DNA from: Nepenthes gracilis
Lineage: Eukaryota > Streptophyta > Magnoliopsida > Caryophyllales > Nepenthaceae
NCBI GenBank assembly: GCA_033239525.1
Contig: BSYO01000016.1
Coordinates: forward strand, 2,046,001-2,110,000
DNA length: 64,000 bases
Direction of reading: 5' to 3'
Position numbers and translations under genes: made by a program. The notes under the pieces were generated by a model. The model searched no databases. It was given only the letters and a program-made list of their open reading frames with translations, and was not told where the DNA came from. Of this stretch, positions 48,238 through 60,241 are shown one piece after another (the stretch's first letter is position 1; each line of letters starts with the position of its first letter).

Positions 48238-49867
48238 ATGCATACTAGTCAATCATTGTCCGTTCCTTCCTACTTTGATGGAAGTAATTATACATACTGA
48301 AAATTACGTATAAGAGCGTTTCTAAAATCAATGGATGAGCGAAATTGGGCTAATGCTCAAATTGGGTGGACTCCACCCACAAGTCCCACTAGTGATGAAC
48401 TAAAAGTATTATCTTTGTGGACTAAAGAGGAACTTGATACACGTAATTGGAATAGTAATGAGTTACATGTTATTTTTATGGCCGTTTTTTCTGAAAAATT
48501 TAAACGCATTTCTATGTATGAGATATCAAAAGAAATTTTAGACATTCTTAAAATTACCCACGAAGGAACTAAATTGGTTAAAAATTTTAAATTATAAATA
48601 TTTACCACCAAATTTGAAGAAATACAAATGAAAGATGATGAGACATGTGATAAATTTTATGCAAAATTGAACGACATTATGAACTCTACATTTAATTTAG
48701 GAGAACGTATTCCTAAGAATAGAATTGTCCAAAAAGTTCTACGCTTTGCCTCAACGTTTTAGACCAAAAATTACTACTATTAAAGAAAGTAAATATTTAG
48801 ATAAATTAAAAATAGAAGAACTTGTAGGGTCTCTTCAAACTTATGAGTATACTATTCCTCAATACAAAAAAAAATAAATCAATTGCTCTGAAAACTATAA
48901 AGGAAAAGAAAGATCGTCACTTGGACGATGAGTCATGTAGTAATGAGGATTTTGCACTGTTCATAAAAAATTTTTAAAATTTTTTTAAAAATAAGAATAG
49001 CAAACGACCCTCCAAAGGAAATGATTTATCTCATACTTCAATCAAAAAGGATAAAAAACTAAAGATTTCAAAATTAAGAAACCCCAAGAAATCTAATCGT
49101 ATGAATGCCATTATTTCGGTCATATCTTGATTAAGTGCCAAAATTTTACGTGTTAAAAAGGAAAAACTTTAAATGTGTCTCTAACGGATGATGAAGATGA
49201 TACAAATTACGATGAAAAATCCTTCGAAGATGATGAAGTAAATTATATGGCATTCAAAACATTTATAATTAGTAGTGACGAAGCCACCAGTGCACCTCCC
49301 AAACAGTCAGATTTTTCTCATGAAAAATCTAATAACGATTTTGATAAATTTTAAGAAATATATGACAAACTGTTTAAGAAATGTTTGAAAGTAAAGAAAA
49401 TAAATAAAACCTTAAACAATGAATTCATCGACTTGGAAAGAGAAAAGGCTGAAATTATGACAAAATTGAAGGGTGCCACTATTACTCATCATGATTTGGA
49501 AGTGAAAAATAGTTCCTTAATCGCTAAAATTAATTCTCTAGAAGTGGAACTTGAGAATATTAAGAATGATCTGAAAAAATTTTTAAGTGGAACCCAAAAA
49601 TTTAATCATATGTTGGGGCTTGGAAAAGTTGCTAGTAATAATTTGGGGTATGTTAAGAAAATTTTTCAACACGGCTCACAACCTAAAACTATTTTTGTTC
49701 CTGCCATAAAAATTTTTCTCAAAAATACTAAAACATTAAAAGTCATTAAGATGGTCCCTCAACGTGTGGAGAAAAGATTTGGCTCGAATCATTTCTCTAA
49801 TCTACATAGTCAAAAAGCCACAAACAAACCTTCAAAAACTTACAAGTCATATACCAATTTCAATTAA
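48238..49867 (+). pseudogene. SIRE Gag, first copy
   Basis: It starts MHTSQSLSVPSYFDGSNYTY and continues KLRIRAFLKSMDERNWANAQ, a typical Copia Gag N-terminus. A stop replaces the expected Trp before KLRIRAF. The UBN2-like gag domain continues in pieces (LWTKEELDTRNWNSNELHV, EIQMKDDETCDKFYAKL, IVQKVLRF). A degraded zinc knuckle lies near 49100 (HYFGHI.IKC). A long open C-terminal coiled-coil part covers 49385-49867. At least five stops or frameshifts are present. Confidence 0.82.
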
Positions 49868-50159
49868 AGATCTATGAACGCTTCTCCCATACCTAAGTTT
49901 GTGCCTACTTGTCATGCGTGTGGAAAAGTTGATCACATTCATCTTCGATACTATACCATGAATATTCTATACAATTAAAGACAATAGCTAAAAATGAATA
50001 AACTTGTTGATCACATTCAGCAATTGAATAAACAAATGAAAAGATTAAATTAGAAAGTGAATTCGGGGAGAAAAATCTGGATAAAAAAAGTGAGCTGAAA
50101 AATTCTTCAAAAACATATCCATGCAATGTTGCTCATATTGCCTTAAAAGCTCAAAATCA

Positions 50160-50432
50160 ATCTTTGTGGTATTTAGATAGTGGATGCTCTAGACACTTGT
50201 GGAAATAAAGTCATGTTTTTCTCAATGTCAGACCATCCTGATAGGACGGTTGTTTTTTGCGATGGCGCAAGAACCCCTATTCTTGGTCGAGGTCTAATCT
50301 GTATCTCTGGATTCTCAAAGCCTAGTGATGTCTTGTATGTCTCAGGGTTGAAATCTAACCTCCTGAGTATTAATCAATTCTGTGATAATAACTTTGAGGT
50401 TCGATTTTTTCAAGATAAATGCTCATTTATTG
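50160..50432 (+). pseudogene. SIRE aspartic protease, first copy, cut off
   Basis: LWYLDSGCSRHL carries the retroviral-type D-S-G catalytic motif, with a frameshift directly after it. Then come GARTPILGRGLI and YVSGLKSNLLSINQFCDNNFEV. Homology to the second copy stops near 50432 (position 57445 of the other copy), where Gypsy-derived sequence begins. Confidence 0.8.
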
Positions 50433-51304
50433 TAGGTGAATGAACTTCAACCCCCCATATCAAAAGGCATGAACTTCAACCTTCCGGTATGATATTCGAG
50501 AATAGTCATTTGTCCAAAACTCATTCTCCTAGTCTACAGGACTTCCTTGGTTGGTTGGACAAGGTCTCACAATTCGACGAGTTTCGTTATACATCCAAGC
50601 TAGAGTTCTTAGTCCAACGGATTTTATTTATGCCGTCAGTATCAGTATTAAATGCGATTCTTCTAGTCTCGTATCGCTCTCAGAATTGTACCACTTATCA
50701 TTATTGACTTTGAACGATTGACGTGCTGCATAGCCTATAAAGTGCTGACACGTATCACCGTTATGTTGAGGCATGTCTTTTTAAATTTCCTTCTAACGAT
50801 GTCATTTTGATTTGAAAAGCTTTACTTGAAATTGTTTGAAATCCTTCATTCCCACACTTTTTTGAAAGCCTTCCATTCTTTACTCTCTTCAAACTCCTTT
50901 CATTTACTTCCTCCTTTCAAAATTTTTCAATCTTTCCTAATGGCTCCTAGAGCCACCATCGATCAACTTGTTAGGACAAAGAGGCCATCAGTGAGAATGG
51001 GCCCAATTACTACTTCTTCCTTGGCCCAAATGTCTGTGGCCGTCGGACCAAATGAAGGCTATGTGCCCTTGGAGTCTGCTGCAATAGGTGATCTTGCGGT
51101 TGGAGAAGGAGACATTCCTATCCCAACTCCAACTCCTACTTCATATGGGGTGTCGACTGTTCTGCATCTCTATCCAAGGAACCTTTACCTAACAATCCTT
51201 CTAACTTCACAGAAAGTGATTCTTGGATTAATGAGACCCAATTTGGGGAGGCTAAGGAAGTGCCTCAAGTCGAGGTTCTAGAGGCCAGTATCTCAGATGT
51301 GGCC

Positions 51305-53879
51305 TGTAATGAACCGGGTTATTTTTCTTAAATAACCTCCGTCAAGAATAAAATAAATTAGAATTCCTAATTAAAATTATTATATTCTGTAGAAAATTGG
51401 GTAGAGTTTCATCCAAAAACTACAAGTCTTATTATTTAATATTCTACACAGGATCTAATCGTCGTATCAACCGAGACGACGCTGACATTATAACTCTGGT
51501 ATAACGCCGGTGGGGAAGGATGCCAACTAGGAACCTCGATCATAGCCACAATAAGAAGGACCTATGGAAGAATAAAAGAAACCACAATATACAGCGAAAC
51601 CAATTTATCATTCATCCATGCTAAACATCATATATCATCACCATACATGTTTTACACAGTTTACAAAATATGGCCCAAAATTCCTGTTTCATATACAAAA
51701 ACAGCTAAGTCCTGTGCCCTGCGTGCAATATCAGCTGTCTATCGCATCTATTTGATCTACTCTGACTCGTCGGGTATCAGTGTGTTCTTATCTGAAAGAC
51801 ACATATAAATCAAGGGTGAGCGTATAGCCCAGCAAATGAAATCATACACCACTAACTACAGTAATATACAAGAAAAACAGTAACCGGGTCAGGAAAATCA
51901 TGTAACTTGGACAAAGAAAGCATATGAGGAGAGGGAGCATCAGAAATCATTTAGTTCACATGTTTGTTCTGGTTACGTTCATTCACTTTCATTACTTTCA
52001 TCAATCTTTGCGGATCCGGGCTAGTAGGTCGTACTAATCAACGATGTGAGAGGATGAGGAAAGGAATATGTCTGCCACACATTCTAAGGCCGGCTACATT
52101 TTAGGTCTGTAGCACTCGAATATCGGCTACATTTTAGGTCTACAGCACTCGACCATCGGCTACATTTTAGACCTGCAGCACTCGACCATCGGCTATATTT
52201 TAGGCCTGCAGCACTCGGACATTGGCTATATTTTAGGAATGCCGTACTCGGCCGTCTCAATTGCCCCATATCTCCCGGGGACCAGGGCAATTTTCATTCT
52301 TTCACAGCAACACCCTAAAGCGTACCCTGCACACCACCCGCCCCCAAGAGCGGCCGGAGTATTCCATAGGTTCCCACCGTGATATATACGGTAAGCTAAA
52401 GGATACTACCCCTATGATCCATGATCCTAGTTTCAAGATTAGTCTTAATTCATGAAGGAAAATCCACCATTGCCATACATATTCTCAAATCGGAAAATCA
52501 CATTCCCATCACTTGTCTCCAACCGGGAGACTAAAACTATCACTTCACATTATGTGGATTCCCTTCTATTTACTCATTCGATTTCTTTCTTTTACTTGGA
52601 GCGTAGATCTTTCAACTCATAAAAGAGTTTGATTATACTTACCTCCGTGGGTCAAACACCACCATAAAAGCCCCCGGGACGCATTCCCCTCACTCCCAAT
52701 GCTCAATTACACATTTTAGCGCTTACGATTTAACATAGCATTCATTCATATGTTCCATCACAATTGAAGAGAGCTAATGCATGTATACTTACCTTCCAAT
52801 TTCGGAGGAACATTGTTAGGCTACTTTTAGAGGGCTCGAACGCCGCGAATAGGTCAAATTTTGCAAAATTGGTCGTCCGGTCAACATGTACATACTTTTG
52901 GGGTGCGGGGATTCATATTCTAGAGTCATTTCAATATTTTATGAAGGTAAAAATATACAATTTTCAATTTATATCTCGGGTGAACAGTGTCAGCGCCCAT
53001 TTAGAGGGCTCGGACGCCTCGAACGGATCAAGACGTACAAAATAGATCCCGTGGCTGACGTATATACACATCTAGGACGTGGGCATTCATATTTTGGGGT
53101 CAATTTAATGAAATGATGAGTGAAAACGGGAAACCCCCAACTTTTCGTAGGTTAGGGTTTGACAATACTCCACCGGTCGGATTGGTGAGCAAATCGGACA
53201 ATAAATTACATAATTCTTGGTCTCGAGTCACGGGTATCACATCTTTCATGGTTCGGGTGGGTATCGAGATGAAATACCCGACAATAATTGAAAAACATCG
53301 AAAGTGAAAAGTCAGTGGATATGAGAACACTTGCCTCGACGCGTGCTATCACTTTCGTAATTAACTTCTGGGCGGATTCGGACTATACGGCTCGATCTCC
53401 TTCTTTCTCTCTCTAAAATCGGCGCTCTTCCTCTCTCCTCCTTTCCAAAAGCCCTCTGAAAAATAAAAAAGTGGAAGAAAAGCAAAGCAGGTTGTGGTTT
53501 TATACCAGTCAGGGCTCTCGAGTGCCGGGAGAGCGAGCAGGGAGTGCGCCCTCACTGCCGGCCCGTGCTCGAGCGCGCACAGGCGCTTAGCGGGCGGGGG
53601 AGCTACTGGATTTTACCACTCGAGCACCGCTCGAGCGCTCAGCGGGCGGGGAGGCTACTGGATTTTATTGATCAAGCAGGCAGCAGGCCGCACCACTGCT
53701 TTTTGCGCTCAAACCTGTGCTAGAGCGCACAGCAGGCACGGGCTGCTGGCAGCATTTCGACAATTCACAACCCGATTTTTCTCCTGATACGCATACTCAT
53801 ACATTCAATAAGTCTAGTATTAGTTATTATCACGTTGATTTCCTCGTATTTATTATATTTGTAGACTCGGAAGCTCACA
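51305..53879. mobile_element. 2.6-kb solo LTR nested in the Gypsy fragment
   Basis: It begins TGTAATGAACCGGG and ends GAAGCTCACA. It is flanked by a perfect 5-bp duplication, TGGCC (51300-51304 and 53880-53884). No primer-binding site, polypurine tract or coding region was found, so it appears to be the product of LTR-LTR recombination. The length and related sequence at 2824-6250 suggest a long-LTR Gypsy (Tekay-like) family; the lineage is inferred. Confidence 0.85.
52088..52252. repeat. 33-bp tandem repeat, about five units
   Basis: Units of CGGCTACATTTTAGGTCTGC followed by AGCACTCGACCAT with few changes. The 33-bp period keeps the minus-strand frame open as 11-residue repeats (LKCSRWSSA..). 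It is inside the solo LTR. Confidence 0.9.
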
Positions 53880-54712
53880 TGGCCATCCCAAAATTTCATT
53901 TTGAGATTGCTAAGGAACCTTCTTTCGAGCCCCCAGTGCTCGAGGCCAGAGATGATGACAAGGCTGAAGGACAAGTTGAGATGGCAGATGTACCATGTAT
54001 GGAGGCCCTTGTGTCCAAGGTCGAGGGGGAAGCAGCAACCGAGGGAGCAGTCAAAGCATCTGATTCTGAGCCCCTAGCATTTGAGGCTTGGGAGGATATT
54101 TTTACCGAAGGAGTTAATGAGGTAGTTAAGGTGGCCGCTACAGAGCCCTCGGAGTTAGTAGTCCAAGAAGCTCTAAAAGTTCTTATAAGTGATGCTCCCA
54201 TGGGGAGCTCATCCTTCTTCGAGGTATTGGTCAAGCCTTTTCTTAGTTCATTTATTGTTTATTTTTACAATTTCTAACTTATTCTTCTCTTACAACTTCA
54301 AGAACTTGCTAATCATCTTATCTCCACTGCCGATCACCTGTCTCACAGCTATATCGTTATTGAGAAGTTCATGGTCTTAGAGGAGCGTGTCACCCATCTC
54401 GAATACGAGTTGTCTAAGATGAAATAGAAGTACGCTCTTCTTCGTGATCGAGACTTTTAACTAGAGAGCAAGTTTCGAACCTCTATCAGTCTGAATGATA
54501 TCAGGCAAGCGATGGAGTATAAATATTGGGATGTTATCGGCCTTTACTGACACATTATCAAGATGGTGGTTCTAAGCATTCCCATTTCCATATTCTATCC
54601 AAGGAATGTCGGCACTTGGAACTAACCAACTGTGCTTTACCGTCCCAGAGATGACGTGGAGTGTTGGAAACCTTTGTCGGATACCTCACAGCCTCACGAC
54701 GATTCTCCTTTG

Positions 54713-55640
54713 AAATATATATTTTTTATATCTTGTATTTGTAATATTTTTATAAAGGAATAAAATTACATTGCTTCAATTTGTGTCCATCTTCTTTCAT
54801 TCTCTCTTTGTTATTTATGTGCACATATATGTATGTATATGCTAGTTGGGTATTATAACCTTAAATATTGGGCTTTTAAGATAACTGAAGTCGTCGTCCA
54901 GACGTGACTTCAGTCACTCAGACACGGCACAGGGTATCATAGCTCTAGTTTGTCTGACTTAAATTTTTTAGATTATAATCGGCTGACAATGCTATCTCCT
55001 TTAGTTGGAGGTCTTTGTATTCGTGCTTTAAGGAAGCCCTCTAAATTTTTAGCCTTCAGTTTCTTGAGAGCCGCTTGGTATCGTTACCAAGTTTTACAAT
55101 CCGACCTCGTTAAGACCGCTCTATAACATGACCGAGTTTTATTGACCACCAAGTGGTCATTCGATGGGCAGGTGAATGGCCCTCACTTGACTTAGGGTAG
55201 TTTAGATCAAGCAATTTCATGAAATGACAAATAAACATTCACATGAATAAAAAATATATGAATAATTATTTTATTAATAAAATATAACACATTTTACAAG
55301 TATTCCAAATGATGCATACTACCTGGTCACACATACATTTACTGATAATATTTTTTGAGGTGAGAAGCGTTTCATGTCCTAGGGACAAATTTGTCATTTT
55401 GGGTATGTAACTTGTACACCCTATTTCGGAGAATGGTCGAGATAAGGAAAGACCCTTCCTAGTTGGACAAGAGATTCCTCCGGTCAGCATTATTATCGAT
55501 AGCTTCAATACTTCGTAGGATTAAGTCTAGCACTTTAAATTGATGGACTTTCACCTTCCTGTTATAATATCGACAATCTATTACTGATAGGCCACAGTCC
55601 ACAATCATGTTATGTCCTGAGTTTCTTCAAGTAGATTGAG
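54713..55640. mobile_element. Non-coding interior of the nested Gypsy fragment
   Basis: Aligns with 20320-21200. It separates the 3' ends of the convergent antisense gene and integrase. Confidence 0.65.
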
Positions 55641-56035
55641 GTTTTTCGAAACCTTTGAGAATCGTTGAGTGGATCTGAACATTCGACCCGGAGATTGGGT
55701 AATTCGACCTTTATTGGAATGACAACCTCGATCCCATAGTATAAGTTGAAAGGTGTCTTAATGGTCAGTTCTCTAGGTGTTGTCCTGTAGGACTATAATA
55801 TAGATGGCAGCTCGTTCACCAATGAGCGATCAATACTTTCAAGCTTCATTTTTAAACCATATAATATTGTGCGGTTGGTAATCTCTACTTGTCCGTTGGC
55901 ATGTGGGTAAGCAATGGAAGCATGAACCAATCTTATTCTCAAATTAACATAATATTTTGTGAACTGCGTTTTGGTAAACTGGATTCTATAGTCGGTCACT
56001 ATGACTTCTCGAATGCCAAATCTACATACAATAGT
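55641..56035 (-). pseudogene. Gypsy integrase remnant in the nested fragment
   Basis: On the minus strand, YYVNLRIRLVHASIAYPHA is followed by NGQVEITNRTILYGLKMKLE, the part of the integrase core with the catalytic Glu. It is homologous to 21600-21244. Upstream sequence stops at the SIRE junction near 56035. Confidence 0.8.
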
Positions 56036-56040
56036 CTAAC

Positions 56041-57180
56041 GGACAAATTTCAATCAAAAAGGATAAAAAGGAAACTAAAGATTCTAAAAAGAAGAAACCC
56101 CAAAAAATCCAATGCCATGAATGCCATTATTTCGGCTATATCTAGATTGAGTGCTTAAATTTTAAGCGTCAAAAAGGAAAAGCTTTAAATGTGTCTCTAA
56201 AGGATAATAAAGATGATGCAAATCACGATGAAAAATCCTCCAAAGATGATGAAGTAAATTATATGGTATTCAAAACATTTATGATTAGTGGTGGCGAGGC
56301 TACCAGTGCGCCTCCCGAGTAGTTAGATTTTTTTCATGAAGAATCTAATAACGATTTTGATGAACTTCAAGAAATATATAACAAACTGTTTAGGCAATAC
56401 TTGAAAGTAAAAAAAATGAATAAAATCTTAAACAGTAAACTCATCGACCTGGAAACAGAAAAGGCTAAAGTTATGACAAATTGGAAGGGTGCCACTATTG
56501 CTCATCATGATCTGGAAGTGAAAAACAGTTCCTTAATCGCTAAAATTAATTCTCTAGAAGTGAAACTTGAGAATATTAAGAACGATCTGAAAAAATTCTT
56601 AAGTGGAATCAAAAAACTTAATCATATGTTGGGGATTGGGAAAGTTGTTAGTAATAAAAAGGGTTTGGGGCATGTTGAGAAAATTTTCCAACACGGCCCA
56701 CAACCTAAAACTATTTTTGTTCCCTCCATAAAAATTTTTCTCAAAAATACTAAAACATTAAAAGTCATTGAGACGGTGCCTTAACGTGTGGAGAAAAGAT
56801 CTGGGTCAAATCCTTTCTCTAATCTACATAGTCAAAAAGTCACAAACAAACCCTCAAAAACTTACAAGTCATATACGAATTTCAATCAAGATCTATGAAC
56901 GCTTCTCCCATACCTAAATTTGTGCCTATCTGTCATGCATCTCGAGAAGTTGGTCACATTCGTCTTCGATATTATACCATGAATCTTCTGTACAATTAAA
57001 GAAAATGGCTAAAAATAAATAAACTTGTTGATCACATTCAACAATTGAAAGAATAAGTAAAAAGGTTGTATTAGAAAGTGAATTCGGGGAGAAAAATCTA
57101 GATAAAGAAAATTGAGCTGAAAAACTCTTCAAAAATATATCCATACAATGTTGCTCATATTGCCTTAAAAGCTCAAAATC
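56041..57180 (+). pseudogene. SIRE Gag C-terminal part, second copy
   Basis: It begins abruptly inside gag at the point corresponding to about 49040. A zinc knuckle of the form CHECHYFGYI..EC lies near 56120, with a stop inside. A coiled-coil frame of 127 codons (56401-56784) aligns with 49385-49867, both containing ATI.HHDLEVKNSSLIAKIN. The upstream gag half is absent here and exists only in the first copy. Confidence 0.82.
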
Positions 57181-57470
57181 AGTCTTTGTGGTATTTGGAT
57201 AGTGGATGTTTTAGACACATGTGTGGAAATAAAGTCATGTTCTCCTTAATGTCAAACCATCATGATGGGATGGTTGTTTTTTGCGATGGCACAAGAGCCC
57301 TTATTCTTGGTCGAGATCTGATCTATATCTTTGGATCTCAAAGCCTTGTGATGTCTTGTATGTCTCAGGGTTAAAATCTAACCTCTTGAGCATTAGTCAA
57401 TTCTGTGATGATAATTTTGAGGTCCAATTTGTCCAAGATAAATACTCCATTTACGACACAAATGGCTCAA
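57175..57470 (+). pseudogene. SIRE aspartic protease, second copy
   Basis: SLWYLDSGCFRHMCGNKVMF carries the D-S-G motif and the Cys/His pattern seen in Copia proteases. A frameshift lies near 57330. SGLKSNLLSISQFCDDNFEV follows and runs on into the integrase region, unlike the first copy. Confidence 0.82.
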
Positions 57471-58717
57471 TTGTCTTAGAGGGTAAGAGAACTCCCGACA
57501 ATCTCTCTGGTATCAGGCCAAATCATATTCTTAGATGCAACTTTGCTAAAATTGACACCACAGAATTGTGGTATCAATGCCTTGGCCACTTAAATTTTAA
57601 AAACCTATCAAAAATTTTGAAGAAAAGCTGTGTTGAAGGGCTCCCTAAACTGTCAAATGTAAAACATCATGTGTGTAGCCCTTGTCAATTAGGGAAACAA
57701 ATCAGAACAAGTCACTCATCTCATAGTGACATCCACACATCGCGATCCCTTAAGTTAATTCATATGGATCTTATGGGGCCTTCTAGAACTAAAAGTATAT
57801 GTGACAAGAAGTGTATTTTAGTGGTCGTTAATGATTACTCTAGGTATTCTTAGATAGATCTTATTCGAAAAAAGTCTGACACGTTTGACTACGTAAAAAT
57901 TTTATGTAAAAAACTCACTAATAAAAAAGAAACTTCTACCATTAGAATTCGAAGTGACCATGGTAAGGAGTTTAAAAATTCTAATTTTAAAACATTTTGT
58001 AATGCTGAAGGAATTCACTATGAATTCTCTTCCCCCGTCACCCCTCAACAAAATGAGATTGTTAAATGTAAAAATCGGATTATTCAAGAAATGGCCACAA
58101 CTATGATGCAATGTAAAAATATTGCCATACACTTTTGGAACGAGACAGTGAGTACGGCTTGTCACGTAATCAACCGGGTCTATCTAAGACTCGGCACAGA
58201 AGTAACCCCTTATGAACTTTGGAAAGAAAAGAAACCCAATGTTAAGTATTTCCATATCTTTGGTAGTCAATACTTTATTTTACAAGATAGGAAAAATTTA
58301 GGTAAATTCGACTCAAAAAGTGATGAAGGAATATTCTTGGGATACTCCCTAACTAGTCGAGCTTATCAAGTCTTCAATTTACGCACTCAAACGGTTATGG
58401 AATCCATAAATGTTGTTGTGAATAATATCTCTCATGAGCATCCTGAAAGAGCTGCCTGCTATAATAAAAAGGATGATCATATTAACTCTTCACCCAACTC
58501 ATTATTTTCTAATATTGAGCAAGTAACTCCTAACGCCATTACTATAAAGAAACCTTCTGCCAGAGTTAAGCTCAATCATCTAAAGAACCTTATGTTAGGC
58601 AATGTAAGTGAAGAAATGAGGCTGCGCCATCGTATTCTAAACCACCTCGCCTATGCCTGTTATGTCTCTCATATCAAACCAAAAAGGGTAGAAGAGGTCT
58701 TATCTGATGAGTGTTAG
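57471..58717 (+). pseudogene. SIRE integrase
   Basis: The zinc-binding H-H-C-C part is visible: LWYQCLGHLNFKNLSKI, then VCSPCQLGKQ. The first catalytic Asp is in LIHMDLMGPS. A TAG interrupts after VVNDYSRYS at about 57850. The second catalytic Asp is in IRSDHGKEFKN. The usual NG.VER.NR motif with the catalytic Glu reads NEIVKCKNR, so the Glu is replaced by Lys. The C-terminal domain (FGSQYFILQDRKNLGKFD, then SDEGIFLGYS) continues open to a TAG at 58717. A damaged integrase. Confidence 0.87.
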
Positions 58718-59484
58718 ATAAATGCTATGTATGAGGAATTAAATCAATTTGTGAGGAATGGTGTATGGTCTTTGGTTCCCCGTCCTACACATATAAATGT
58801 TATTAGGACCAAATGGATCTTCAAAAACGAAACCGATGAAAACAAAAATATCACCCGAAATAAAACTCACCTTGTTGCTCAAAGATATGCTCAAGTGGAA
58901 GGCATTGACCATGACGAGACATTTTATCCTGTGGCTCATCTCGAGTCTATCCGTATTCTTCTATCTATCGCTTGTACCATAGGATTTATATTATATCAAA
59001 TGGATGTAAAAAAGTGCATTCCTAAATGGTTTCATTCAAGAGGAAGTTTATGTGAAACAATTAGAGGGGTTTGTGAATTTTATATTTTCGAACCATGTGT
59101 ACAAGATAAAAAAGGCTCTATACAGACTTAAGTTAGCTCTCAGAGCTTGGTACGAGCGTCTCACATAGTACCTTAGTGATAATGGTTTTGTTCAGGGCAG
59201 TGTTAATAAAACTTTATTTGTAAAAATGACCGAAAAATGTATGTTGGTAGCCCAAGTTTATATTGATGACATTATTTATGGTACTACCGTGGACTCCCAT
59301 GCTCATTCCTTTGCAGACTGCATGGCTTCAGAATTTGAAATGAGTATAGTTGGAGAACTTATATATTTCCTTGGCTTACAAATTCGATAACTTTCTTACG
59401 GTACATTTATTTCCCAAGCCAAATATGCCAATGACCTTACCAAGCACTTCAATCTTGATAATTCCAAACATATCTGGTTACCTA
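58718..59484 (+). pseudogene. SIRE reverse transcriptase
   Basis: RTKWIFKNETDENKNITRN, then HLVAQRYAQVEGIDHDETF and PVAHLESIRILLSIAC are the Copia RT N-terminal blocks. The frame is broken near 59020 and 59130. The catalytic motif YIDDIIYGTT is intact near 59258, followed by GELIYFLGLQIR. Stops and frameshifts prevent a complete protein. Confidence 0.87.
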
Positions 59485-60209
59485 TGAGCACTTTCTCAAA
59501 ACTAGATCGTAATCCTGCAGGCAAGAGCATCTATCTAACTCTTTATAGAAGTATGATCGGTAGTCTTCTGTATTTGACTGTTAGTCGACCCGACATTGTA
59601 TTTAGTGTCGGTGTCTATGCCCTATATCAATCCAATCCAAAAGAATATCTTTTAAGAGCTATTAAGCGTATTATTCGTTATATCAATGGGACTTCTGATT
59701 ATAGGATTTTCTTCTCTAATGACTCAAATTTGACCTTGACCGAATATTCCGATACTGATTGGGCTGAAAGTGTTAATGATCAAAAAAGGACCTCCGGTGG
59801 ATGTTTTTATGTTGGCTCAAATCTGGTGGCTTGGATGAGTAAGAAACAAAATTTCATCTCATTATCTACAGCCGAAACTAAATACATTGCCACAGGGAGT
59901 TACTGCACACAACTTCTATGGATGAAACAAATGCTTCTTGATTACGGTATTATTCAGGATACTATACTTATTTATTGTGACAATACTAGTGTAATAAACA
60001 TTTCTAAAAATCCTGTCTAACACTCCCGCACCAAGCATATCGATATTCGGTATTATTTCATTCGTGAGCTCGTGAAAACTCGAATTATATCACTTGAATA
60101 TACTCCAACCAATAATCAACTGGCCAACATCCTTACCAAACTCTTAGATAGTAGGTGTTTTGAATTTTTGAGAACAGCCATCGGTGTGTGTTTGCCACAT
60201 GAAGAATGA
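59484..60209 (+). pseudogene. SIRE RNase H domain
   Basis: A 178-codon open frame (59484-60020) with the Copia RNase H order: YRSMIGSLLYLTVSRPDIVF, YSDTDWAESVNDQKRTSGGC, then SLSTAETKYIA and LLWMKQMLLDYGI and YCDNTSVINISKNPV. A TAA follows where CAA (Gln) is usual. The same frame goes on with HSRTKHIDIRYYFIRELV to a TGA at 60207. Only this one stop disrupts the domain. Confidence 0.88.
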
Positions 60210-60226
60210 CGCATATTTTTTTTGTC

Positions 60227-60241
60227 AACAAGGGGAGAAAG
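60227..60241 (+). promoter_or_regulatory. Polypurine-tract-like motif after pol
   Basis: CAACAAGGGGAGAAAG just after the pol stop. Similar tracts occur at 62342-62357 and 62788-62800. Sireviruses are known for several such tracts. Confidence 0.5.

Larger units (their letters stand above)
50939..54712 (+). pseudogene. Antisense extra gene of the nested Gypsy fragment, split and truncated
   Basis: MAPRATIDQLVRTKRPSVRMGP at the start corresponds to the middle of the 18377-20308 gene (TIDQLIRRRMSSVRVDL), so about 750 bp encoding the conserved N-terminal domain are missing. Part 1 runs to 51304. Part 2 resumes at 53880 and continues with an acidic segment (open frame 53717-54277) and an intron-like gap, 54224-54295, with donor GAG/GT and AA at the aligned acceptor. 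The C-terminus has SLNDIRQAMEYKYWDVIGLY with stops. It is non-functional. Confidence 0.7.
50433..56035 (-). mobile_element. Tat/Retand-like Gypsy fragment inside the SIRE element
   Basis: Collinear with 17894-21650: polypurine-side sequence (ACCCCCCATATC at about 50446), leader, antisense gene in plus sense, non-coding interior, then integrase in minus sense to about 56020. It has no LTRs at either end. The antisense gene lacks the N-terminal domain present at 18377-19150 and is split by a 2.6-kb solo LTR. Both junctions with SIRE sequence are abrupt, and no duplication of target bases was recognised. Confidence 0.8.

Noticed and set aside
53494..53787. 97-codon frame with Ala/Gly/Arg-rich sequence
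   Set aside because: It lies inside the solo LTR in a GC-rich degenerate repeat, with no domain and a poor context.
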